Of a DNA stretch of 64,000 bases, positions 57,344 through 64,000 are shown piece by piece. Source of the DNA: Ferrovibrio sp. MS7. Its GTDB lineage: Bacteria; Pseudomonadota; Alphaproteobacteria; Ferrovibrionales; Ferrovibrionaceae. Each line of letters opens with the position of its first letter. The stretch's first letter is position 1. The position numbers and the translations under genes were made by a program. The notes below the pieces were generated by a model. The model saw nothing but the letters and a program-made list of their open reading frames with translations. It did not search any database and had not been told where the DNA came from. Location of the stretch: NCBI RefSeq assembly GCF_038404985.1, contig NZ_JBBKBA010000004.1:62001-126000 (forward strand). Reading direction: 5' to 3'.

Positions 57344-57940
57344 TCACTTCGACCGATCTCGCGCTGCATTCAGCCCCTTGAACTGATTTGCGCCTCTTCT
57401 TAGCCAAAGCTTTGCCGCTCTCGCACCAACATGAATATCTCTGTGCGACGTAGTTCGTGTGTATGGGTTTAGGATAATGACATTAAAATTTTCCTTAGAG
57501 TACTCAACTGATAACGGATCAAGTTCGTAGTCGATCCAATGTTCTTTCGGAATGGCGATCAACGGAAGTTGCCGTGACATTTCGGGAAACACTTTGTTTT
57601 TGTCTTGTCGCCCCCAAGTGGGAATTATGCCGTCGGCTGCGGCCTGCCGAATGCCTTCACATAAATCCAGAAGCTCAATACTCTTTGGGCTAAAGTCCCA
57701 ACCACTTTTTTGAGCGAGAATGTAAAGCTCTTTAATTGGCAGTCTTGTGCTTGGTGAAAAAAAAGCATCCCAATGAAATGAAACTACAGCCCATTGTCCT
57801 ATGCTCCAAAGGATCAAAAACAACCCAATAAGAAACAAAACTTGCCACAACCAGATCGGGACGCCCGGAAATGCTTGTGGTGCTGCTAGTGCGATAACAT
57901 CTAGTCCTAAGCCTGATGGCAATCCCACTCTTGGCTGCAT
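57344..57940 (-). CDS. uncharacterised membrane-anchored protein in an AT-rich islet
   Basis: A 198-residue protein with one strong hydrophobic segment (about 29-53: PIWLWQVLFLIGLFLILWSIGQW in part). A soluble part of about 145 residues follows with FSPSTRLPIKELYILAQKSG...GIIPTWGRQD. I do not recognise a named family, though lpi-kely-a-k-gw segments occur in accessory proteins of rhizobia. Base composition is clearly more AT-rich than alaS and the TPR gene on either side, pointing to acquisition. Purine-rich AAGAAAAG precedes the ATG. Confidence 0.6.
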   Translation of the reverse strand: MQPRVGLPSGLGLDVIALAAPQAFPGVPIWLWQVLFLIGLFLILWSIGQWAVVSFHWDAFFSPSTRLPIKELYILAQKSGWDFSPKSIELLDLCEGIRQAAADGIIPTWGRQDKNKVFPEMSRQLPLIAIPKEHWIDYELDPLSVEYSKENFNVIILNPYTRTTSHRDIHVGARAAKLWLRRGANQFKGLNAARDRSK

Positions 57941-57991
57941 AGTTCTTTTCTTTGCAAATTATTCCATTTCCACTTTTTTGCTCACCACTCT

Positions 57992-60900
57992 CTAATTAAT
58001 CGCCGTGATCCCGCCCCTCGCCACGCGTTCACGGTAGCGGCTCATGAAGGCTTCGTATTGGCCGATCTGGGCGATGGCGGCGGCGAGTTCGCGCGGGTCG
58101 CCGCTGCCGCGTGCAATCGTTGAGGCGATGACGTTGAAGCTTTCGGCGTCCGGCGTGCCGGCGAGCTTGTCCTGGTATTTCTTGCGCAGGTCTTCGAGGC
58201 CGGCGATGTCGTTGGTGAGCGACAGCGCGACGCCGAGCTGCAGCACCTGCTTGCGCTCCTCGGGCGCCAGCGGCGCCGGATCGCTGTAGCGGCTGCCGAG
58301 ATTCTGGTTCAGCACGCGGGCGGCGGCGACCCAATCCTTGGCCCGCCAGTGGATATCGGCGCGCAGGCCGCGCGCTTCCTGGCTCTGGTCGTTGCCGAGC
58401 AGGTTGAGGGCTTCGGAGAAACGGTCGAGATCGGCCAGGGCGCGCACCTGCAGCAGGCGGCGCTCCTGCACCAGCGTGGCCGGCAGATTCGGACCATCGG
58501 TGCCCTGCAAGGCTTTCAAGGCTGCATCGGGCTTGCGGTCGAGCAGGTTGACCACACCAAGGCGGGCGCCGGCGCGGGCGCGGTCCTCGCCGCGCAGGCG
58601 GTATTGAATCTGGTGTTCGAGCAATTCGGCGGCGCGGTTCAGCAGGTCGACGCCGACCAGGCGGTCGGCCAGCTTGCCGATGATCTCGTCGCCTTCCGGG
58701 CCAGCCGGGGTGAGTTCGCGGTAATCGTAATACAGCGCCAGGGCCGCGAGCGGCGGCATCGATTGCGCGCCGCCATCGAGGAACAGGCGGGCGAATTCAT
58801 CGCTCATCTGCTTGGTGAGCAGCGGGATGTCAGCCGATTTCGGGAAGTATTTCACCAACTGGCGGAAGGTGCCGATGCCGGCACGCAGATCGCCGCTGGC
58901 GAACTGCAATTCCCCTAAGCGCCGCAGCAGGTTGAATTCATACGGATCGCCGCGCCAGGCGAAGCGCAGGCCATCCAGGCGGTCGATGGCCTCCTGCGTG
59001 TTGAGCTGCTTGCGCGCCAGCAGGAATTCGATCTTGGCATAATCGGCATAAGCACGCGCCTTGCGGTCGCCGCTGGCGATCGCGTAATCGAATTGCCGGA
59101 TGGCATCTTCCGGCTTGTTCTGCGCCTGCGCCAGGAGGCCGCGCACATAGGAAGCCTCGGCCTGCTGGCCGCGGTTCAGCGTGTCGTTTTCCAGGGCCTT
59201 CACTTCCGCTTCGGCGCCGGACAGGTCGCCGCCCGAAAGCCAGGCACGCGCCATCGCCAGCCGCAAAGGCGCGCGGATATCGGGCGGGAAGCGGGACACC
59301 GCCGCACCGGCCTGGCTGAACGCCTTGCGCGCCGAGGGCCAGTCATCGCGCTGCGCCGCCAGCAGGCCGCGATAGGCCAGCATGTCCGGATCGTCGTCGA
59401 AGACGCGGGAATCGATGTCGTTGGCGGCCTCGTTGATGCGGCCCATCTTGAGATTGGACACGCCTCGCATGGCGCGGAAACGCTTGTCGCGCTCAAGCTC
59501 GGGATTATCCTGCCGCGCCTTGGCCAGCACGCCGAGCGCCTCGGCATGCAGATCATTGGCGAAGTAGAACTGCGCCAGTTGCATGCGCGCCGCCGGGCGC
59601 TGCGCCGGCGAGGCCATGGAGACGCGGTATTGCATATTCTGCTTCTGCTCGAGGATGGTCTTGCCATCCGCCTTGCGCCATTCGGTGTAGTCGAAGATCT
59701 CGCTGTTGGCGCGGCGCGGATCGGCACCGCGCGGCGCGGACAGCGACAAGCCATTGGACGACGCCAGTTCGATGCCGCGCGGATAGCGCCGCACTTCCAG
59801 CGCCTCGGCCTTCTTCTCCAGCGCCAGGCCCTGGAAACTCGGCAGCACGGTGGCTTCGACGAATTCGCGCCGCTCCGGCACGCCGCCATTGGCGCCGGCA
59901 AACGGCACCACGGTGATGCTGTCGCCAACGTCGGGATCGGGCACGATCAGCGGCGGCGATGGATCATTGGCGGCGAAGAACAACCGCGCGCCGGTATCGG
60001 TATCGAGCAGGCGGCGCACATCAATCGGCGGCGGCCGGCCGCTATTGCCCGGCGTCGGCGCCTGGGGCTGCGCCTGCCCCTGCTCGCCCTCGGCATCGCT
60101 GCGCACCTGGTCCGGCTGCACGGTGTTGAGCGCGATGGACCAGCCGGCATTGCGCCGCGCGAAGGCCGTGGTGGTGCCAGCCGGCACGGCAAGGCGCAGC
60201 ACGGTCATGTTCGGGATCGGCAATTGCTCGATATCGCTGATCTGGCCGTTCCAGTCGCGCGTGGTGATCGGCCGCAGGTCGACCACCGAAGCCCGGTCGA
60301 AGACCAGCCAGAGATAGCCATTGCGCATGAAGGCGGCAGCGGCGGCGGCACGGGTGAACGGGAAGATCAGCAGCGGCCCGGTGCGGCTGGAATCCACCAC
60401 CGGCACCAGCGGATCGCCGCTCAGCGGCCCCGTCGGGCGCGGCGGCATCAGGCTGGCGCTATCGGCAACACCGACCGGCAGCACCGGCGAAGCAGCCGGC
60501 ACGCCGGCTGAAGCGGGAAGCTGCGGCGCCTGCTGCGCGAAAGGCATGGTGGGGGCCACCGGCGCCGGCATGGCGGCAGGATTTTGCGCAGGCGCGGCAG
60601 GTGCCTGCGCTTGAGCCGGTGCCGGGGCGGGTGCTTGGGCCGGGGGAGCAGCCGGGGCACGCTGCGCCTGCTGTGGCGCGGGCGGTTGCTGCTGGGCAGG
60701 CGCTTGTTGCTGGGCAGCTTGGCGCGGCGGCTGTTGTGCCGGCGCTGCCGGTACTGGCGCTGGCGCGGCCGGCGCAGCAGCAGGCGCCTGCTGCGGTCGC
60801 GGCGCGGCAGCCTGGGGCGCCGGGGCCTGGGGCGCAGCTTGCGCAGCCTGCGACGGGGCGGCGATATCCACCACCACCTTGCCGCCATCGCGCCAATGCT

Positions 60901-61495
60901 TCACGCCGGAAGTATCGGGGGTGGTGAAGCGCACCACGCTGCCGCCATTCTCCGCAGCCGTGGACAGGCCGGAGACAAAGCGCGGCGGGCGACGGGCGAG
61001 TGCGCCCAGATCAATCGCGGCAGGCGACTGGAAACGCAGCGTGGTGGCGCCGCCTTCGCGCTCCAGGCTGTATTCCGTGCGCTGCGGGAAGTCGAATACC
61101 AGGCGGGTATAGTCAGGGTGCTCGCCGCTGCGCAGGCGCACCGCGCCAGCCTGTTGCGCCTGAGCGGCTTGGGGCTGAGCGGCTTGCGGCTGGGCGGGAG
61201 CCTGGGCTGGCGGCTGCGCGGCCGGCTGTGCTGCAGGCTGTGCTGCCTGGGGCAGACGCTGTGGCGTGCCAACCGGCGCGGGAGATGAGCCTGGTGCTTG
61301 CGCCGGGCCGGGCGGCGCACCAATCGGCGGCGTGTTGCCCTGTGGCACCTGAGCATATGTTTGGGGCAGCAATGCGCCAGCCAGCCAGGGCGACACCAGC
61401 AGGGCAAGCAGCAGCGGCCGCGAGCGCCATGGCGCCCCTGCCGGTTTCTGCTTCGCTGCTCCGTGCCCTGCCACGTTCCGCCGCCACTCGCTCAT
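57992..61495 (-). CDS. large exported TPR protein of the flagellar region
   Basis: A 1167-residue protein. An N-terminal leader (about 25-50, RPLLLALLVSPWLAGALLPQTYAQ in part) leads into a very long Ala/Pro/Gln-rich region (about 50-340) interrupted by an AMIN-like beta block (GAVRLRSGEHPDYTRLVFDFP, VDIAAPSQAA). A middle beta region (about 360-560) and C-terminal tetratricopeptide repeats (about 640-1150) follow. Probably a periplasmic scaffold. Its place next to flagellar genes suggests a motility or envelope role. Confidence 0.8.
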   Translation of the reverse strand: MSEWRRNVAGHGAAKQKPAGAPWRSRPLLLALLVSPWLAGALLPQTYAQVPQGNTPPIGAPPGPAQAPGSSPAPVGTPQRLPQAAQPAAQPAAQPPAQAPAQPQAAQPQAAQAQQAGAVRLRSGEHPDYTRLVFDFPQRTEYSLEREGGATTLRFQSPAAIDLGALARRPPRFVSGLSTAAENGGSVVRFTTPDTSGVKHWRDGGKVVVDIAAPSQAAQAAPQAPAPQAAAPRPQQAPAAAPAAPAPVPAAPAQQPPRQAAQQQAPAQQQPPAPQQAQRAPAAPPAQAPAPAPAQAQAPAAPAQNPAAMPAPVAPTMPFAQQAPQLPASAGVPAASPVLPVGVADSASLMPPRPTGPLSGDPLVPVVDSSRTGPLLIFPFTRAAAAAAFMRNGYLWLVFDRASVVDLRPITTRDWNGQISDIEQLPIPNMTVLRLAVPAGTTTAFARRNAGWSIALNTVQPDQVRSDAEGEQGQAQPQAPTPGNSGRPPPIDVRRLLDTDTGARLFFAANDPSPPLIVPDPDVGDSITVVPFAGANGGVPERREFVEATVLPSFQGLALEKKAEALEVRRYPRGIELASSNGLSLSAPRGADPRRANSEIFDYTEWRKADGKTILEQKQNMQYRVSMASPAQRPAARMQLAQFYFANDLHAEALGVLAKARQDNPELERDKRFRAMRGVSNLKMGRINEAANDIDSRVFDDDPDMLAYRGLLAAQRDDWPSARKAFSQAGAAVSRFPPDIRAPLRLAMARAWLSGGDLSGAEAEVKALENDTLNRGQQAEASYVRGLLAQAQNKPEDAIRQFDYAIASGDRKARAYADYAKIEFLLARKQLNTQEAIDRLDGLRFAWRGDPYEFNLLRRLGELQFASGDLRAGIGTFRQLVKYFPKSADIPLLTKQMSDEFARLFLDGGAQSMPPLAALALYYDYRELTPAGPEGDEIIGKLADRLVGVDLLNRAAELLEHQIQYRLRGEDRARAGARLGVVNLLDRKPDAALKALQGTDGPNLPATLVQERRLLQVRALADLDRFSEALNLLGNDQSQEARGLRADIHWRAKDWVAAARVLNQNLGSRYSDPAPLAPEERKQVLQLGVALSLTNDIAGLEDLRKKYQDKLAGTPDAESFNVIASTIARGSGDPRELAAAIAQIGQYEAFMSRYRERVARGGITAIN

Positions 61496-61585
61496 GGGTT
61501 AGCGCCCCGCCTTGGCTCCGGCGAGGTCCGATTCGCCCCAATGTACCATGGATTCCAGGCTATTACGCAGGGGTTAAGAGAAGGT

Positions 61586-61981
61586 TCAGAAGGCCCCGAG
61601 CACAGCCTGCAGCTTGGCCTTGAGCTGGGCCGCATCGAACGGTTTGGCGATATAGCCGGAAACCCCCGCCGCCTTGGCCGCCAGCACGTTTTCCGGCGCC
61701 ACTTCTGCGGTTACCAGGATGAAAGGCGTCGCGGCATTGGTGGGGTCGGCGCGCACGCTGCGCAGCAGGTTCAGGCCGCTGATCGGTGCCATGTTCCAAT
61801 CCGAAAGGATCACCCCATAGCGCCGCCGCTTGAGCCGCGCCAGCGCCGCCGCCGGATCCTGCTCGGTTTCCACATCCTGGAACCCGAGGCCCTCGAGCTG
61901 GGCCGCCACCAGCCGCAACATCGGGCGGTGGTCATCAATCACCAGGATGGGTTGGCTCAGAATCGCGTTGCGCGTGGTCAA
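61586..61981 (-). CDS. single-domain response regulator (CheY-like)
   Basis: A 131-residue receiver domain with no output domain. The acidic pair D16-D17, phosphoacceptor D61 (LSDWNM), T91 and K113 (IAKPF) are all present, so it should accept phosphate. The only possible start codon in frame is a TTG at 61981, 9 bases after the DUF1217 stop codon, with no ribosome binding site. Translation is therefore probably coupled to that gene. A chemotaxis or flagellar-biogenesis role is inferred. Confidence 0.88.
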   Translation of the reverse strand: MTTRNAILSQPILVIDDHRPMLRLVAAQLEGLGFQDVETEQDPAAALARLKRRRYGVILSDWNMAPISGLNLLRSVRADPTNAATPFILVTAEVAPENVLAAKAAGVSGYIAKPFDAAQLKAKLQAVLGAF

Positions 61982-61990
61982 GACGACGGG

Positions 61991-63394
61991 CTAGCCGAAC
62001 AGGTTCAGCAGGTAGCTGCCCTTGTTGCCCGAGGTTTCCGCCGCCTTGTTGTTCAGGTAGCGGATCACCATTTTGTCGACCTCGGTGGCGTCCTTTAACT
62101 TCTTCACGTCGACCTTGCGCTCCAGTGCCGTGACCTGGGCATCAACTTCCTGCACGGCAATCTGCTTCGGGATGTTGTTGGCCACCGTCACCACTTCGCG
62201 CAGCACGGAATCGCCGAGCAACTGCACAGTCTGCGTCACATCCTTGGCGCGGCGCTTGAACTCGATGGCGGCCCGCACACCGGGCGCCTGCTCGTCCAGC
62301 GACTGCTCGTACTTGACGCGCTCATACTTGGTGACGATGTTGTCCACCGTCGATTGCGAGGTGAGCTTGCTCACCTTGGCACCGAAGAAATTCAGGTCCT
62401 GCGCCAATTGCTTGAAGCGCGGGTCCTGGAAACGATTGGCCAGCGAGTCGACATCGGACAGATCGCTTTCCAGGATCTTGCGGATCTTGCCGGTATTGGT
62501 CAGTTCGCTTTCCAGGTCATAGGCCGAGAGCACGAAGCGCATGATGCGCTTGTCGGCGAAGAAATCATCCACCGACTTCAGGTTCTTCACATTGGCCTTG
62601 AAATACTCTTCCTCGCGCTGGATATCGGCGCGGCCACGGAAACGCTGGAATTCCGGGCTGTCGAATTCATAAACCTTGCTGGTGTTATTGGCCGGCAGGG
62701 TCAGTTCCTTTTCCGGCGTCTTGGTCACGGCCTTGGTATAGGCGTTGGCAACGGCATTGGGCAGGTTGCCGCTGGTCAGCACGCTGCCATCGGTGTTCAG
62801 CGCCACCTGGCCGGAATTGTTGATCACCAGATTCTTGATCTTGGCGAGGCCGGGCTCAAGCGGCGAGCCGGTGCCATCGTTGCGCACCTTGCCGTTGACA
62901 TCGATGGTGATGGCATTGCCGTTGGTATCCGCGAGCGCGCCGGTGGCGCCGAGATCGAACTTGCGCGCCAGCTCCAGTTCCTTGGTGGTGCCACGGCGTG
63001 CCACCGAATTCGGATCGTTCAGATCGCTCAGCAGCACATCCTTGAGGCGCTGCTTGTTGAAGCTATAGAGATCGGTAACGCCAAAGGCACGGGCCAACAC
63101 CCGCAGCACACGGTCATCATTGACCAGCTCATTCACCGTGGTGGCGCTGTTCATCCGGTTCTGCACATAGGCGGCATCGGAAACCGCCAATGCGTTGTCG
63201 GCCTTGATCTGCACATTGCGGATGCGGATCTGGGTGTTCTTGATATCCATCAGCTGCTTGGCCAGCGCATCCTGGGTGGAGGATTGCTTGGCCGAGCCGG
63301 CATTCTGCTCTGCCGTCTGCTGCAGACGGCGATACAGCACGAACGGCGACATGCCGGTGCTGGATGATGAGGGGATATCAATCGAGGTAACCAT
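61991..63394 (-). CDS. DUF1217 flagellar-associated protein
   Basis: A 467-residue protein containing two DUF1217-like repeats: VNELVNDDRVLRVLARAFGVTDLYSF near 75-100 and EEYFKANVKNLKSVDDFFADKRIMRFVLSAYDLE (cited by KSVDDFFADKRIM) mid-protein. DUF1217 genes sit in alphaproteobacterial flagellar clusters, and the product is thought to be secreted or structural. No signal peptide. AGGAGG precedes the ATG at 63394. The receiver gene follows within 10 bases. Confidence 0.86.
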   Translation of the reverse strand: MVTSIDIPSSSSTGMSPFVLYRRLQQTAEQNAGSAKQSSTQDALAKQLMDIKNTQIRIRNVQIKADNALAVSDAAYVQNRMNSATTVNELVNDDRVLRVLARAFGVTDLYSFNKQRLKDVLLSDLNDPNSVARRGTTKELELARKFDLGATGALADTNGNAITIDVNGKVRNDGTGSPLEPGLAKIKNLVINNSGQVALNTDGSVLTSGNLPNAVANAYTKAVTKTPEKELTLPANNTSKVYEFDSPEFQRFRGRADIQREEEYFKANVKNLKSVDDFFADKRIMRFVLSAYDLESELTNTGKIRKILESDLSDVDSLANRFQDPRFKQLAQDLNFFGAKVSKLTSQSTVDNIVTKYERVKYEQSLDEQAPGVRAAIEFKRRAKDVTQTVQLLGDSVLREVVTVANNIPKQIAVQEVDAQVTALERKVDVKKLKDATEVDKMVIRYLNNKAAETSGNKGSYLLNLFG

Positions 63395-63592
63395 TTCAGC
63401 CCGCCTCCTGCGGTGTCCGAAGGTCCTGTGTCCGCGTTGCCTGCCGCACCCACCATTCTGGGGCGCCGCGTGCCGGCAACAATATTACCACGGACGGTAA
63501 ATGCTACAACCAGGATAGTCGCCCGGGTCCTAAGAAAAGGTTAACAACCGGGGTTGAAACGCGGGGCCGACCGGGGAACCCGGCTCACTGGC

Positions 63593-64000
63593 TCAACCAC
63601 CCGGACGTTGTGCCGGATTCGCTGCCGGAGCCTGGGCCGCCGGGGCCTGGGCCGGGCGAGCCTGGCCGGCTGCCGGCTGGTCGTTGGCCGCGGCCCGCAG
63701 ATTGGCCGGCAGTTGCTTCCGGGTAGCCATGCGCACGGTCAGGCTCTGCGCCATTGCCGGCTCCATCTTGGCCATGACGGCGGCCACCTTGGCCTCCTTC
63801 ATGCGCTCGATGACATTGAGCAGCACATTGGCGTCAAGCTCGGCAAAGATGCGCGCCGCCTCTTCCGGCTTCATGGTCTCGTAGATCTTCACCAGACCAC
63901 GCAGGTTCTCGTCTTCCTGCTTGTCGGTGCTCTGCACCGCCTGCTTGATGCTGGCTTCCAGCTTCTTCAGCTCGGCGATGCGTTCGTCGATCCGCTTCTC
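63593..64000 (-). CDS. MotE-like flagellar protein (5' end outside window)
   Basis: The reading frame is open to the right edge of the window, so this is a partial gene (135 codons visible). The visible part has a coiled coil (RIDERIAELKKLEASIKQAV) followed by VKIYETMKPEEAARIFAELDANVLLNVIERM and VAAVMAKMEP, which is the MgtE-N/MotE fold. The tail is Ala/Pro/Gln-rich. MotE chaperones the MotC component of the flagellar motor in rhizobia. An internal GTG at 63937 is not a credible start. Confidence 0.86.
   Translation of the reverse strand, partial: EKRIDERIAELKKLEASIKQAVQSTDKQEDENLRGLVKIYETMKPEEAARIFAELDANVLLNVIERMKEAKVAAVMAKMEPAMAQSLTVRMATRKQLPANLRAAANDQPAAGQARPAQAPAAQAPAANPAQRPGG

Overview
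The window looks like chromosomal DNA of a GC-rich, motile, metabolically versatile alphaproteobacterium. A Rhodospirillales-type member fits best. The clues are GC-rich coding DNA throughout, a cytochrome c' paired with a small cytochrome b, a non-E. coli-type NADP-isocitrate dehydrogenase, the order ppx-rlmE-(transglutaminase)-guaB-rsmB-TPR-guaA, flagellar DUF1217 and MotE-like genes, and an FNR/FixK-type box. Genus cannot be fixed from the sequence. I see no tRNA, rRNA, CRISPR array, insertion sequence, integrase or phage structural gene.

Layout. 1-5.3 kb: a tiny FNR-boxed membrane protein gene. It is followed by a probable sigma-54-driven phytanoyl-CoA-dioxygenase-like gene, a taurine/nitrate-type ABC transporter (binding protein, permease, ATPase), a HutC-like GntR regulator and a YpeA-like acetyltransferase. 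5.3-7.7 kb: a DUF1993 gene, a REP-like inverted repeat, and an SDR plus FAH-hydrolase pair resembling the end of the non-phosphorylated deoxy-sugar acid pathway. 7.8-18.3 kb: a short MscS channel, an AsmA-like protein, two MFS transporters, DUF1491, a LiaI-like mini protein, a thiolase/aldo-keto reductase unit facing a TetR gene, an NfeR-like PadR regulator, an ArsC-like reductase and two transglutaminases. 18-31.5 kb: N-formylglutamate amidohydrolase, purT, a MarR/EamA divergent pair, two MFS genes, an ArsR-SRPBCC-DUF899 unit, a YghU-like GST with an SDR and a cupin, an exported monooxygenase/VOC pair facing a TetR gene, and a nitrobindin-like haem protein.

31.6-47.4 kb is the housekeeping core: an ABC-F ATPase, a sugar epimerase-like protein facing a TetR gene, then guaA, a TPR protein, rsmB, guaB, a transglutaminase-like protein, rlmE, ppx and a LysM protein in one orientation. 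After these come cytochrome b, cytochrome c', a LOG-family enzyme and icd. 47.5-54.4 kb is more accessory: an acyl-CoA dehydrogenase/HxlR pair, a cold-shock protein, an unknown gene behind a Fur-like box, a LysR/DoxX pair, and an AT-rich islet (about 52.2-53.2 kb) with a HEPN-like gene overlapped by a tiny zinc-ribbon ORF. A cyclic-nucleotide-gated K+ channel ends this stretch. 54.4-64 kb: alaS, a second AT-rich islet with one unknown membrane protein, then a flagellar-associated run (giant TPR protein, lone receiver protein, DUF1217 protein, MotE-like protein cut by the window end).

The dominant theme is small regulator-plus-target modules with visible dyad operators between divergent genes, set around conserved purine, tRNA and rRNA genes. 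The best leads for undescribed biology are the HEPN/zinc-ribbon islet, the Fur-boxed orphan protein, the FNR-boxed micro-protein and the sigma-54-linked dioxygenase/transporter cluster.
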